Shown here in pieces: positions 7,692 to 16,013 of a stretch of DNA of 41,964 bases. Within the stretch, counting starts at the first letter, position 1. The number at the start of each line of letters is the position of its first letter. The translations under genes were made by a program, and so were the position numbers. The notes under the pieces are model-generated. The model was not told the origin of the DNA, did no database searches, and saw nothing but the letters and a program-made list of their open reading frames with translations. The stretch spans positions 1 through 41,964 of the forward strand of contig NZ_JAKJHZ010000014.1 of the NCBI RefSeq assembly GCF_021648885.1, written 5' to 3'. The stretch comes from Nocardioides potassii (GTDB taxonomy: Bacteria; Actinomycetota; Actinomycetes; Propionibacteriales; Nocardioidaceae).

Positions 7692-9340
7692 TTCGCGCGT
7701 GCCTTCCGACGGCCCGAGGCGGTGCGCTCGCTCGGCCGGGTGACGGGCTCGCCCGCCTCCAGCATCGCGAGACGGCGGGCGGCACCGAAGTCGGCGAGCG
7801 CGTCCACGAGGACCTCGACGTCGGGCGACGGCGCCAGGACGTCGACGCGCAGGCCGTGCTCCTCCGCGGTCTTGGCCGTCTGCGGGCCGATGACGGCGAT
7901 GATGGTCGACGGGTGCGGCTTGCCGGCGATGCCGACGAGGTTGCGCACGGTGGAGGACGAGGTGAAGACGACGGCGTCGAACTTGCCGGTCTTGATCGCG
8001 TCGCGGACCGGCGCCGGCGGCGGCGTGGCCCGCACGGTGCGGTAGGCCGTGACGTCGTCGCACTCCCAGCCGAGGTCGACCAGGCCGGCGACGAGGTTCT
8101 CGGTCGCGATGTCGGCGCGCGGCAGGAAGACCCGGTTGATCGGGTCGAGCACCTCGTCGTAGGGCGGCCAGTCCTCGAGCAGGCCGGCGGCGGACTGCTC
8201 GCCGGACGGCACGAGGTCGGCACGCAGGCCCCAGTCGGCGATCGCCTGGGCGGTCTTGTCGCCGACGGCGGCGATCTTGAGGCCCGAGAACGCGCGGGCG
8301 TCGAGTCCGTAGTCCTCGAACTTCTCGCGCACGGCCTTGACTGCGTTGACCGAGGTGAAGGCGATCCACTCGTAGCGGCCCTCGACGAGCCCGCGGACGG
8401 CCTTGTCCATCTGGAGCGGGTTGCGCGGCGGCTCGACCGAGATGGTGGGCACCTCCTCGGGCACGGCGCCGTACTCCCGCAGGCGACGCGACAGCGAGCC
8501 GGCCTGCTCCTTGGTGCGGGGCACGAGCGCGCGCCAGCCGAAGAGCGGCTTGGTCTCGAACCACGACAGCGTCTGGCGCAGGTCGACGACGTCACCGATG
8601 ACGGTGATCGCCGGCGGGGCGATGCGGGCCGCGCGGACGTCGGCGGCGATCGTGGCCAGCGTCGAGATGAGGGTCTGCTGCTCGGTCGTGGTGCCGACGC
8701 GGGTCATCGCGACGGGCGTCTCGGGCGACCGACCGGCCTCGATCAGCGCGGCGGCGGTCTCGCCGATGCTGCCGACGCCGGAGAGCAGGACGAGGGTGCG
8801 GTCGTCGGCGTAGGCGCTCCAGTCGACCTTGTCGCCGCACGTCACGACCGCGATCTCGCGGTGGCGCTTGTCGGTCAGCGGGATGCCCGCATAGGCCGGG
8901 ACCGCGCTCACCGACGAGACGCCGGGGACGACCTCGAAGCCGACGCCCGCCTTGACGCAGGCCTGCGCCTCCTCGGGGCCGGAGGCGTAGAGGAACGGGT
9001 CGCCGGTCATCAGGCGCACGACGCGCTGCTTCTTGCCGTGGCGTACGACGACCTTGGCGCGGGCCGCGTGCGTGAGCGGCTGGCCGTCCTCGCCGAAGCC
9101 GCCGTCGACGATCTCCGGGCCGCCCTCCGACCCGACGGGCAGGCCGAGGACCGAGTGGACCAGGTCGACGTGCTCGGGGGCCTCGGTGACGACGACCTCG
9201 GCGGCCTGGATGAGCTCCACCGCACGCACCGTCAGCAGGCCCGGGTCACCCGGACCGCTGCCGACGAACGACACCCAGCCGGGTGTGGCCGCCTTGGCCT
9301 GGGGGGTGGCGCTGGCCTGCGGGGTCTGTACTCGCGTCAT
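7688..9340 (-). CDS. Fused uroporphyrinogen-III C-methyltransferase / uroporphyrinogen-III synthase
   Basis: This 550-residue bifunctional protein has two domains. Residues ~20-265 form the SAM-dependent methyltransferase (CobA/SUMT type): GWVSFVGSGPGDPGLLTVRA, RLMTGDPFLYASGPEEA and VVPGVSSVSAVPAYAGIPLT. It converts uroporphyrinogen III to precorrin-2 for sirohaem or cobalamin. Residues ~285-520 form the HemD-type synthase (GWRALVPRTKEQAGSLSRRL, IAFTSVNAVKAVREKF, VVFTSSSTVRNLVGIAG) that closes hydroxymethylbilane to uroporphyrinogen III. A basic tail ends the protein. The start at 9340 overlaps the hemC stop in ATGA, with GAGGA upstream. Such fusions are usual in actinobacteria. The gene is often labelled hemD or cobA; I leave the symbol empty because both activities are present. 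Confidence 0.94.
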   Translation of the reverse strand: MTRVQTPQASATPQAKAATPGWVSFVGSGPGDPGLLTVRAVELIQAAEVVVTEAPEHVDLVHSVLGLPVGSEGGPEIVDGGFGEDGQPLTHAARAKVVVRHGKKQRVVRLMTGDPFLYASGPEEAQACVKAGVGFEVVPGVSSVSAVPAYAGIPLTDKRHREIAVVTCGDKVDWSAYADDRTLVLLSGVGSIGETAAALIEAGRSPETPVAMTRVGTTTEQQTLISTLATIAADVRAARIAPPAITVIGDVVDLRQTLSWFETKPLFGWRALVPRTKEQAGSLSRRLREYGAVPEEVPTISVEPPRNPLQMDKAVRGLVEGRYEWIAFTSVNAVKAVREKFEDYGLDARAFSGLKIAAVGDKTAQAIADWGLRADLVPSGEQSAAGLLEDWPPYDEVLDPINRVFLPRADIATENLVAGLVDLGWECDDVTAYRTVRATPPPAPVRDAIKTGKFDAVVFTSSSTVRNLVGIAGKPHPSTIIAVIGPQTAKTAEEHGLRVDVLAPSPDVEVLVDALADFGAARRLAMLEAGEPVTRPSERTASGRRKARAK

Positions 9341-10296
9341 GCGTGTGTGTTCCTCACTGGTGGTCCCTGCAAAGGTGATGCCGTCATCAGGTCTGCTGCT
9401 CCGTCGTCGAGCATGTCGCTCGCGAGTCGTCTGCCGAGCTGCTCGGCCTCGGCGACCGGGCCGGTGGCGCTCATCCGTACGGACAGGCCGCCGTCCTCGG
9501 AGAGGGCCACGGCGCGCAGCCACAGCTCCTCCCCCTCCTCGCCCTCGACGACCTCGGCCAGGGCACCCAGCGGGGCGGAGCAACCGGCCTCGAGGGTGTT
9601 GAGCACGGCCCGCTCCGCGGTGACCGCGGCGCGGGTGGGGGCGTCGTCCAGCCGGGCGAGGGCGGCCACCAGGTCGGTGTCGGCGGACCGGCACTCGATG
9701 GCGAGCGCACCCTGGCCGGGGGCGGGGAGCATCTGGAGGGGATCGAGCACCTCGGTGACCTCGTCGAGGCGTCCGAGGCGGGCCAGGCCGGCGCGGGCCA
9801 GGACGACTGCGTCGACCTCGCCCTCGCGGACCTTGCGGATCCGGGTGTCGACGTTGCCGCGGATGCCCTCGATCGCGAGACCGAGGCCGAGCGCCTCGAG
9901 CTGGCTGACCCGGCGCGGCGAGCCCGTGCCGAGGCGGCTGCCGACCGGCAGCTCGCCGAGGGTGAGCCCGTCGCGGGCGACGACGACGTCGCGCGGGTCC
10001 TCGCGAGGAGGTACAGCGGCGAGCGCGATGCCGTCGGCAGGCGTGGTCGGCAGGTCCTTGAGCGAGTGGACCGCGATGTCCACCTGCCCGGCGAGCAGGG
10101 CGTCGCGGAGCGCGCTGACGAAGACGCCGGTGCCGCCGAGGGTGGCGAGCGGCGCGGCACTGCGGTCGCCCTCGGTCGAGACCTCGACGAGCTCGACCTC
10201 GCGACCGAGCCGCTCGCGGATCAGGTCGGCGACCAGGCCGGACTGGGTGGTGGCCAGCGCCGAGGCGCGGGTGCCGAGTCGGAGCGCGTTGGTCAT
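9337..10296 (-). CDS. hemC: Hydroxymethylbilane synthase (porphobilinogen deaminase)
   Basis: This 319-residue enzyme polymerises four porphobilinogens into hydroxymethylbilane. It begins MTNALRLGTRASALATTQSG, the conserved RxGTRxSxLA(x)xQ entry. It also has VDIAVHSLKDLPTTP with the catalytic aspartate region, LGTGSPRRVSQL for substrate binding, and the dipyrromethane cofactor cysteine in LEAGCSAPLGALAEV. Start and stop both overlap the neighbouring genes by 4 nt (ATGA at each end), which indicates strict translational coupling with hemA upstream and cobA/hemD downstream. Confidence 0.97.
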   Translation of the reverse strand: MTNALRLGTRASALATTQSGLVADLIRERLGREVELVEVSTEGDRSAAPLATLGGTGVFVSALRDALLAGQVDIAVHSLKDLPTTPADGIALAAVPPREDPRDVVVARDGLTLGELPVGSRLGTGSPRRVSQLEALGLGLAIEGIRGNVDTRIRKVREGEVDAVVLARAGLARLGRLDEVTEVLDPLQMLPAPGQGALAIECRSADTDLVAALARLDDAPTRAAVTAERAVLNTLEAGCSAPLGALAEVVEGEEGEELWLRAVALSEDGGLSVRMSATGPVAEAEQLGRRLASDMLDDGAADLMTASPLQGPPVRNTHA

Positions 10297-11579
10297 GACT
10301 TGCCCTCCGCCCGGGTCACGGCGTCCACGGCCTCGGGGTCGAGGCGGAACAGCTCGGCGAGCGCGGCGGTGTAGGACACGGCCGGCTCGGCGTCGGCGAG
10401 CTCCTTGACGCGGACGGTCGGCTCGTGGAGCAGCTTGTCGGCGACCCGGCGGACGGTGTGCAGGACCTCGGCGCGGGTGGCGTCGTCGAGGCCGGGCAGC
10501 CGCGCGGCGAGCCGGTCCATCTCGGCGTCGACGACAGCGGTCGCCATCGAGCGGAGGGCGACGACGGTCGGCGTGACGCTCGCCTGGCGCCGTACGGCGA
10601 GGAAGGCGGCGATCTCCTGCGCCACGATGCTGCGTACGTCGTCCACGCCTGCGTCGGCCTCGAGGCCGCGCAGCTCGTCGGCCAGGCCGGCCAGGTTGAT
10701 CAGCTCGACGCCCGGCAGGTCGGCGACCGCCGGGTCGACGTCGTGCGGCAGCGCGAGGTCGATGACGGCCATCGGACGATCGGTCCCGGTACGCGCGGTG
10801 GCCATGTCGGCGATGCGGACCAGCGGCTCGGGGGCGCCGGTGCACGAGACGACGATGTCGGCCAGCGGCAGCTCGTCGGCGAGCGCGGACAGCGGCGCGG
10901 AGGTGGCGCCGTACTCCTGGGCGAGCCGCTCGGCGCTCGCGGCAGTGCGGTTGAGCACCGTGATCGACGCGGCACCGCCTCGCGCGAGATGAGCAGCGGC
11001 CAGCGACGCCATCGCACCAGCGCCGAGCACGAGGGCCCGGGCGCCCTCGACGGGCACGCTGCTGCGCACGAGCGCGGTGCTGACCAGCGACGGCGCGGCC
11101 CGGTCGATGTCGGTCTCGGCATGGGCGCGCTTGCCGACGCGCAGCGCCTGCTGGAAGAGCGTGTTGAGGGCCGGGCCGACGGTGCCGTGCTCCTGGCCGA
11201 CGCGCAGCGCGTCGCGGGTCTGGCCGAGGATCTGGCCCTCGCCGACGACCATCGAGTCGAGGCCCGCGGCCACCTGGAAGAGGTGCGAGACGGCGCCCTC
11301 GTCGTAGTGGACGTAGAGGTGGGGCAGCAGCGCCTCGGTGGTGAGCGAGGCCCGCTCGACGAAGAGGCCGGAGAGGTCCTCGACGCTGCCGTGGAACCGG
11401 TCCACCTGGGCGTAGACCTCGAGGCGGTTGCACGTGACGATCGCCGCCGCCTCGGTGACGTGCTCGCCGGACACGGCGTCGGTCACCAGCTTGACGGCGC
11501 CCTCGGGGTCCATCGCGAGGCGCTCGAGGAGCTCGACCGGGGCGGACTTGTGGGAGATCCCCACGACCAGGACGCTCAC
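10293..11579 (-). CDS. hemA: Glutamyl-tRNA reductase
   Basis: This 428-residue enzyme reduces glutamyl-tRNA(Glu) to glutamate-1-semialdehyde, the first and regulated step of C5 haem synthesis; HemL (3824-5149) takes the product. It opens VSVLVVGISHKSAPVELLER, has the catalytic cysteine in AAIVTCNRLEVYAQVD, and shows VVGEGQILGQTRDALR. The NADPH-binding domain is seen in ALVLGAGAMASLAAAHLARG. The C-terminal dimerisation helices end in KLLHEPTVRVKELAD. The GTG at 11579 overlaps the rex stop (GTGA), so expression follows rex and its redox-controlled promoter. Confidence 0.96.
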   Translation of the reverse strand: MSVLVVGISHKSAPVELLERLAMDPEGAVKLVTDAVSGEHVTEAAAIVTCNRLEVYAQVDRFHGSVEDLSGLFVERASLTTEALLPHLYVHYDEGAVSHLFQVAAGLDSMVVGEGQILGQTRDALRVGQEHGTVGPALNTLFQQALRVGKRAHAETDIDRAAPSLVSTALVRSSVPVEGARALVLGAGAMASLAAAHLARGGAASITVLNRTAASAERLAQEYGATSAPLSALADELPLADIVVSCTGAPEPLVRIADMATARTGTDRPMAVIDLALPHDVDPAVADLPGVELINLAGLADELRGLEADAGVDDVRSIVAQEIAAFLAVRRQASVTPTVVALRSMATAVVDAEMDRLAARLPGLDDATRAEVLHTVRRVADKLLHEPTVRVKELADAEPAVSYTAALAELFRLDPEAVDAVTRAEGKS

Positions 11580-12253
11580 GTGGCCGACACCTCCCCCGCG
11601 GGAGCGACCGACTTGCGCTGCTCGTGGTAGGCGAGGATCTGGAGCTCGATGGACAGGTCGACCTTCCGCACGTCGACGCCGTCGGGCACCGACAGGACGC
11701 TCGGCGCGAAGTTGAGGATGCTCGTGATCCCGGCCGCGACCATCCGGTCGGCGACGGCCTGCGCGGCGACCGCGGGCGTCGCGATCACGCCGATGGAGAC
11801 GTCGTTCTCGGCGACGATCGACTCGAGGTCCTCGAAGGAGCGGACGTCGAGCCCGGCGACGACCTCGTCGTGTCGGCTGGGGTCGGCGTCGAGCAGCGCC
11901 ACGACCCGGAAGCCGCGGCTGCGGAAGCCGGAGTAGTTGGCCAGGGCGTGGCCGAGGTTGCCGATGCCGACGATGACCACGGGCCAGTCGTGCGTCACGC
12001 CGATCTCGCGGGCGATCTGGTAGCGGAGGTACTCCACGTCGTAGCCGACGCCGCGGGTGCCGTAGCTGCCGAGGTAGGAGAGGTCCTTGCGGAGCTTGGC
12101 GCTGTTGACGCCTGCGGACGCGGCGAGCTCCTCGCTGGAGCACGTGGTCGTGCCGCCCTCGGCGAGGCCGGTCAGGGCACGCAGGTACACGGGAAGCCTG
12201 GCGACGGTTGCCTCGGGAATGTCCCGGGCGGAGTCGGGGGTCCGTGCGGTCAC
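11576..12253 (-). CDS. rex: Redox-sensing transcriptional repressor Rex
   Basis: This 225-residue NADH/NAD+ sensor has an N-terminal winged helix (residues ~15-80: ELAASAGVNSAKLRKDLSYLGSYG, the DNA-recognition part) and a Rossmann domain (VVIVGIGNLGHALANYSGF). A C-terminal domain-swapped helix follows. I chose the GTG at 12253, with GGAGAG at 9-nt spacing; the longer open frame upstream runs through the promoter and operator. It is the first gene of the haem operon, as in Streptomyces, where Rex represses rex-hemACD until NADH rises under oxygen limitation. The candidate operator at 12308-12325 fits autoregulation. Confidence 0.95.
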   Translation of the reverse strand: MTARTPDSARDIPEATVARLPVYLRALTGLAEGGTTTCSSEELAASAGVNSAKLRKDLSYLGSYGTRGVGYDVEYLRYQIAREIGVTHDWPVVIVGIGNLGHALANYSGFRSRGFRVVALLDADPSRHDEVVAGLDVRSFEDLESIVAENDVSIGVIATPAVAAQAVADRMVAAGITSILNFAPSVLSVPDGVDVRKVDLSIELQILAYHEQRKSVAPAGEVSAT

Positions 12254-12296
12254 AGCTTGCTTCTCTCCAGTCCGACGAGGATCGCCTGACTCCGTC

Positions 12297-12325
12297 ACTG
12301 TAGGAGTTTGTGAACGGGAGAACAA
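12297..12325 (-). promoter_or_regulatory. Putative rex-hem promoter overlapped by Rex operator
   Basis: On the minus strand TTGTTC (12320-12325) and TACAGT (12297-12302) are separated by exactly 17 bp, a plausible -35/-10 pair. The 18-mer TTGTGAACGGGAGAACAA (plus strand, 12308-12325) contains a perfect Rex half-site TTGTGAA. Its second half-site is weaker and keeps only ACAA at the outer edge. It covers the -35 and spacer, where a repressor would block RNA polymerase. The consensus TTGTGAA-N4-TTCACAA is known for Rex; binding here is inferred. Confidence 0.6.
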
Positions 12326-12389
12326 AACGGGAGAACGGTCGGCTAGCACATGTGAGATGACCCACCCGCGCCGGGTGTCGACAAGCAGG

Positions 12390-12635
12390 TCAGCGTGTGA
12401 TGAGCGCTGCCCGCAAGCGCGTCTCGTCGACGCGCCAGAAGTCGTGCTGGCGGCCGTCGACGAACGTCACGGGGACCTCGTCGCCGAAGCGGTCCGCGAG
12501 GTCGGGGTCGGCGTCGACGTCGACCTCCGAGAACGACTCCCCGAGGTCGGCGCACACGCGCGCGACCACTTCCCGGGCGTCGTCGCACAGGTGGCAGCCC
12601 TGGCGGGAGTAGAAGGTGACGCGCGGCGTCGTCAT
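12390..12635 (-). CDS. Glutaredoxin/thioredoxin-like small redox protein (DUF836-type)
   Basis: This 81-residue protein is a single thioredoxin-fold domain with the redox motif YSRQGCHLCDDAREVV (CHLC), the cis-proline segment DEVPVTFVDG, and a short C-terminal helix. Proteins of this kind reduce disulfides or bind thiol cofactors; the partner is not evident. The ATG at 12635 overlaps the acyl-CoA ligase stop as ATGA. A homologue lies next to hemA in mycobacteria (near Rv0508, from memory), so the position beside the haem operon is conserved. Confidence 0.85.
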   Translation of the reverse strand: MTTPRVTFYSRQGCHLCDDAREVVARVCADLGESFSEVDVDADPDLADRFGDEVPVTFVDGRQHDFWRVDETRLRAALITR

Positions 12636-14179
12636 CCGAGTAGTCCTGACACCCGGCGGCGCTCGAGGCCGCGCAGGCGGCCCTTCTGCACCTTGCCGGT
12701 CACCGTGAGCGGGAGCTCGTCGACGACCTCGATGCGGGTCGGGTGCTTGAAGCGGGCCAGCCGGACCACGGCGTGCGCCCGGACCGCCTCCTCGAGGTGG
12801 GTCATCGGACGCCGTGCGACGACGTACGCCACGACGGCCTCGCCGGTCTCCTCGTCCGGCACGCCGATCACGGCCGCGTCCGCGACACCATCGACCTCGC
12901 GGATCACGTCCTCGACCTCGGTCGGGTAGACGTTGAAGCCGCTGACGATGATCAGCTCCTTGAGCCGGTCGACGAGGTAGAGGTCGCCGTCGGCGTCGAG
13001 GAAGCCGACGTCGCCCGTGCCGTACCAGCCGTCGTCGTCCGGTCCGTCGGAGCCGTCGGGCCAGTAGCCGCTGAACAGGTTGTCGCCGCGGACCTGGATC
13101 TCGCCCGGGTCCTCGCCCGTGACCGGGTGCCGGGCCTCGTCCACGAGCCGCAGCTCGATGCCGGGCAGCGCGGCGCCGACCGAACCGGCGCGGGGCTCGC
13201 GGCTGCAGAGCGTGCTCGTGACGACCGGCGCCGCCTCGGTCAGTCCGTAGCCCTGGTGGACCGGGACGCCGGTGATCGCGGTGAAGTCCTCGATCACGCG
13301 CGCCTCGAGCGGCGCCGAGCCGGACAGGACCAGCCGCACCGGACCGAGCCGCTCGCGCAGGTGCTCGTCCGGCAGCCAGTGGACGAAGACGGGCGGGGCG
13401 ATCGGCACGACGCTGCAGGCCTCGTCGTCGATCAGGTCCAGCACCGCCTGCGGCTCGAAGCGCTCGACGAGGAGCAGGCGGGCACGGTGGCGCAGCACTC
13501 CGCCGAGCACGGCGTTGAGCCCGTAGACGTGGAACAGCGGGAGCACGCCGAGGACGACGTCGTCGCCGTGCATCATCGGCGGCTCGACCGAGGCGACCTG
13601 CTCGATGTTGGCCAGCAAGGCGCGGTGGCTGAGCATCGCGGCACGTGGCAGACCGGAGGTGCCGCTGGTGTAGAGGAGGGCGGCGAGCTTCTCGGGGTCC
13701 GGCAGCGGCGGCACGGGCCGTACGACGTCCGCGCGGAGGTCGGCGAACCCGACCTCGTCCGGCCCGGGCTCGGCACCGGTCACCACCACGACGGGGGCGA
13801 CGACGTCGTCCAGCGCGTCGAGCGCGCCACGCACCACGTCGACGGCCGTGTCGTCGACCACGACCAGCCGGGTGCCGGAGTCGGCGATCATCCGCGCGAC
13901 CTCGCCCGCCGTCGAGCGCGGGTTGACCGGGACGGCCACCACCTGCGCGCGGAGCACGCCGAGGTAGGTCGTGACGAACTCGATGCGGTTGCCGACGAGG
14001 ATCATCACCCGCTGGCCGGCACGGACGCCGTGGGTCCCGAGCCCGGTCGCGATCCGGGCGACCTCGTCCTCGAGACCGGCCCAGGTGAGGGTCCGTCCGC
14101 CGCTCTCGACCAGCGCCTGCCGGTCGGGGACGTCCTGCGCTGCCTCGGCCACGAACGCGGAGACGTCGGTGCGCGGCAT
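12632..14179 (-). CDS. AMP-dependent synthetase/ligase (long-chain acyl-CoA synthetase-like)
   Basis: This 515-residue ANL-superfamily enzyme activates a carboxylic acid with ATP and transfers it to CoA. Motifs run in order: the P-loop-like LLYTSGTSGLPRAAMLSH near residue 168, HQGYGLTEAAPV near 305, YGTGDVGFLDADGDLYLVDR near 400, and the C-terminal catalytic lysine in LPLTVTGKVQKGRL. The usual PKG after the first motif is PRA here, a small deviation that may lower ATP turnover. The start at 14179 has GGGAGGA at 8-nt spacing. The substrate cannot be read from the sequence; a medium- or long-chain fatty acid is the default inference. It is transcribed with the glutaredoxin-like gene. Confidence 0.86.
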   Translation of the reverse strand: MPRTDVSAFVAEAAQDVPDRQALVESGGRTLTWAGLEDEVARIATGLGTHGVRAGQRVMILVGNRIEFVTTYLGVLRAQVVAVPVNPRSTAGEVARMIADSGTRLVVVDDTAVDVVRGALDALDDVVAPVVVVTGAEPGPDEVGFADLRADVVRPVPPLPDPEKLAALLYTSGTSGLPRAAMLSHRALLANIEQVASVEPPMMHGDDVVLGVLPLFHVYGLNAVLGGVLRHRARLLLVERFEPQAVLDLIDDEACSVVPIAPPVFVHWLPDEHLRERLGPVRLVLSGSAPLEARVIEDFTAITGVPVHQGYGLTEAAPVVTSTLCSREPRAGSVGAALPGIELRLVDEARHPVTGEDPGEIQVRGDNLFSGYWPDGSDGPDDDGWYGTGDVGFLDADGDLYLVDRLKELIIVSGFNVYPTEVEDVIREVDGVADAAVIGVPDEETGEAVVAYVVARRPMTHLEEAVRAHAVVRLARFKHPTRIEVVDELPLTVTGKVQKGRLRGLERRRVSGLLG

Positions 14180-14219
14180 GCGGGCGATCCTCCCACAGCG
14201 ACGGCCCCTCGACCCCCGC

Positions 14220-14225
14220 TACGCT
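14220..14225 (+). promoter_or_regulatory. Putative -10 element (TACGCT) for leaderless HAD gene
   Basis: TACGCT matches TANNNT and ends 7 nt before the GTG at 14233. No Shine-Dalgarno sequence is present. The divergent ligase start at 14179 is only 53 bp away. Confidence 0.5.
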
Positions 14226-14232
14226 TCCACGG

Positions 14233-15117
14233 GTGACCCCGTCGGAGCGACCGCGCAGGATCGACCTGCAGCAGCGCTCGGTCCTGGCCGGCGAGGCTGC
14301 GGCAGCAGGCGCCGAGGTCGAGAGCGCACTCACGTTGCCGAGCGACCCGACCGCCGCGGCCTTCTTCGACGTCGACAACACCGTCATGCAGGGTGCGAGC
14401 ATCTTCCACCTCGCGCGCGGGCTGCACCGCCGCAAGTTCTTCACCACCCGCGAGATCCTGGGCGCGGCGTGGAAGCAGGCCTACTTCCGCGTCGTCGGTG
14501 TCGAGGACCCGACCCACGTCGCCGAGACCCGCGCGTCCGCGCTCGCCTTCATCGCCGGCCACACCACCGCCGAGCTCGAGGAGCTCGGCGAGCTGATCTT
14601 CGACGAGGCCATGGCGCACCGCATCTGGCCCGGCACCCGCGCGCTCGCCCAGCTGCACCTCGACGAGGGCCAGCGGGTGTGGCTGGTGACCGCCGCGCCC
14701 ATCGAGATCGCCAGCATCATCGCGCGCCGGCTCGGGCTCACCGGCGCGATGGGCACCGTCGCGGAGCACGTCGACGGCGTCTACACCGGCCGGTTGGTCG
14801 GCGACCTGCTCCACGGTCCGGCCAAGGCCGAGGCGGTGCGTGCGCTCGCCGAGCGCGAGGGCCTCGACCTGGCCCGCTGCTCGGCGTACTCCGACTCCTA
14901 CAACGACCTCCCGATGCTCTCGTTGGTCGGCGAGGCGATCGCCGTCAACCCCGACGCGCGGCTGCGCGCCCACGCCCGGGCCCACGGGTGGCGGGTGCGG
15001 GACTACCGCACCGGGCGCAAGGCAGCGCGGGCCGGCCTGGTGGCCGCCGCGGTGACCGGCGCGGTGTCCGGAGCGGTGGCCGCCGGGGTCAGCATGCGCG
15101 GCCGGGACCGCTCCTGA
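14233..15117 (+). CDS. HAD-superfamily IB phosphatase (SerB1-like)
   Basis: This 294-residue protein has the HAD motif I aspartates in AAFFDVDNTVMQGASIFHLA, motif II in VWLVTAAPIEIASIIAR, and motifs III/IV in ECSAYSDSYNDLPMLSLVGE-type sequence (SDSYNDLPML). It matches the HAD-IB group, which includes phosphoserine phosphatases and related enzymes; the mycobacterial gene at this position is called serB1. The C-terminus contains a glycine/alanine-rich hydrophobic stretch (AAAVTGAVSGAVAAGV) that may contact the membrane. The GTG start is supported by the leaderless-type -10. The physiological substrate is not established by the sequence. Confidence 0.87.
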   Translation: MTPSERPRRIDLQQRSVLAGEAAAAGAEVESALTLPSDPTAAAFFDVDNTVMQGASIFHLARGLHRRKFFTTREILGAAWKQAYFRVVGVEDPTHVAETRASALAFIAGHTTAELEELGELIFDEAMAHRIWPGTRALAQLHLDEGQRVWLVTAAPIEIASIIARRLGLTGAMGTVAEHVDGVYTGRLVGDLLHGPAKAEAVRALAEREGLDLARCSAYSDSYNDLPMLSLVGEAIAVNPDARLRAHARAHGWRVRDYRTGRKAARAGLVAAAVTGAVSGAVAAGVSMRGRDRS

Positions 15118-15133
15118 CCCTCTCCCGGCCGCT

Positions 15134-15148
15134 GTAACTCGTAGTTAC
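15134..15148. promoter_or_regulatory. BldD-box-like palindrome upstream of bldN
   Basis: GTAACTCGTAGTTAC is a perfect inverted repeat (6-bp arms, 3-bp centre). Aligned with the BldD consensus TnACnC(A/T)GnGTnA, it matches 7 of 9 specified positions; the mismatches are at the centre. It lies just upstream of the -35 of the putative bldN promoter. bldN is a direct BldD target in Streptomyces; binding here is inferred. Confidence 0.45.
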
Positions 15149-15155
15149 TCACGGG

Positions 15156-15184
15156 TTCACAAGGACGGTGCAGCCATCTATCGT
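15156..15184 (+). promoter_or_regulatory. Putative housekeeping-type promoter of bldN
   Basis: TTCACA (15156-15161; 5 of 6 to TTGACA), a 17-bp spacer and TATCGT (15179-15184; 4 of 6 to TATAAT) predict transcription start near 15191. This leaves a short leader containing the strong GGGAGGG ribosome binding site (15201-15207). Confidence 0.5.
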
Positions 15185-15214
15185 GGACACTGCTGCAACC
15201 GGGAGGGACACCGC

Positions 15215-15991
15215 ATGCACCCCATCGAGGACGGCCTCGACGCGCTCAGGCGTGCGGTGTGGGCTGCCCTCGCACCGCGGCAGGTGGCGGCCCTGGCCGG
15301 CGGGATGGTGCTTGCCGAGACGGCGGCCCCCGGATCGGCCTCGCTCCCGCTGGACGACGGCGACCGGTTCGGCGCCGCGGGCCCGTCCGGGCCCGTGGGC
15401 GACGAGGACCAGGCGGCCTCCTCGGAGATGGACGAGGCGGACCGCGAGCGGCTGATCGCGCTCGTCGAGCTCGCACGCCAGGGGGACAAGGAGGCGTTCG
15501 GCCTCCTCTACGACCACTATCAGGCGTCGGTCTACCGCTTCCTCTACTACCGGACGCGGTCCCAGACCCTGGCGGAGGACCTCACCTCCGAGACGTTCTT
15601 CCGCGCGCTGCGGAGCATGAACAACTTCCGCTGGCAGGGCAAGGACTTCGGCGCCTGGCTGATGACCATCGCGCGCAACCTCACCACCGACCACTTCAAG
15701 GCCGGGCGCACGCGCCTCGAGATGACCACCGAGGACATGACGCCGCACGACGATGCGACCGACGGTCCCGAGGACGAGGTGCTCGCCGGCCTCACCAACG
15801 AGGTGCTCCTGACGGCGCTCACCGAGCTGCCGAGCGAGCAGCGCGAGTGCCTGATCATGCGGTTCCTGCAGGGGATGTCGATCGCGGAGACCGCGAAGGC
15901 CCTGGACCGGTCCGACGGGGCGGTCAAGCAGCTCCAGCTGCGCGGCGTACGCAACCTCGCGAAGCTCATGCCGGAGGGGTTGAGGGACTGA
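15215..15991 (+). CDS. bldN: ECF RNA polymerase sigma factor, BldN ortholog with N-terminal extension
   Basis: This 258-residue sigma factor has region 2 at residues ~90-165 (EAFGLLYDHYQASVYRFLYY and FRWQGKDFGAWLMTIARNL), a linker RLEMTTEDM, and region 4 at ~195-250 (LPSEQRECLIMRFLQGMSIA plus SDGAVKQLQLRGVRNLAKL). These stretches match Streptomyces BldN closely as I remember it. About 80 residues precede region 2. BldN in Streptomyces is made as a pro-protein with a similar extension that is later removed, and the opening MHP...GLDALRRAV resembles it. The strong GGGAGGG 7 nt before the ATG shows that the extension is translated. The next gene is an RsbN-like anti-sigma. Confidence 0.88.
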   Translation: MHPIEDGLDALRRAVWAALAPRQVAALAGGMVLAETAAPGSASLPLDDGDRFGAAGPSGPVGDEDQAASSEMDEADRERLIALVELARQGDKEAFGLLYDHYQASVYRFLYYRTRSQTLAEDLTSETFFRALRSMNNFRWQGKDFGAWLMTIARNLTTDHFKAGRTRLEMTTEDMTPHDDATDGPEDEVLAGLTNEVLLTALTELPSEQRECLIMRFLQGMSIAETAKALDRSDGAVKQLQLRGVRNLAKLMPEGLRD

Positions 15992-16013
15992 TGCCTAACA
16001 GCACCGATCGACC

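Noticed and set aside
7856..10408. 850-codon plus-strand open frame across cobA/hemD and hemC
   Set aside because: Antisense shadow of two well-recognised haem genes, with composition typical of a complementary frame.
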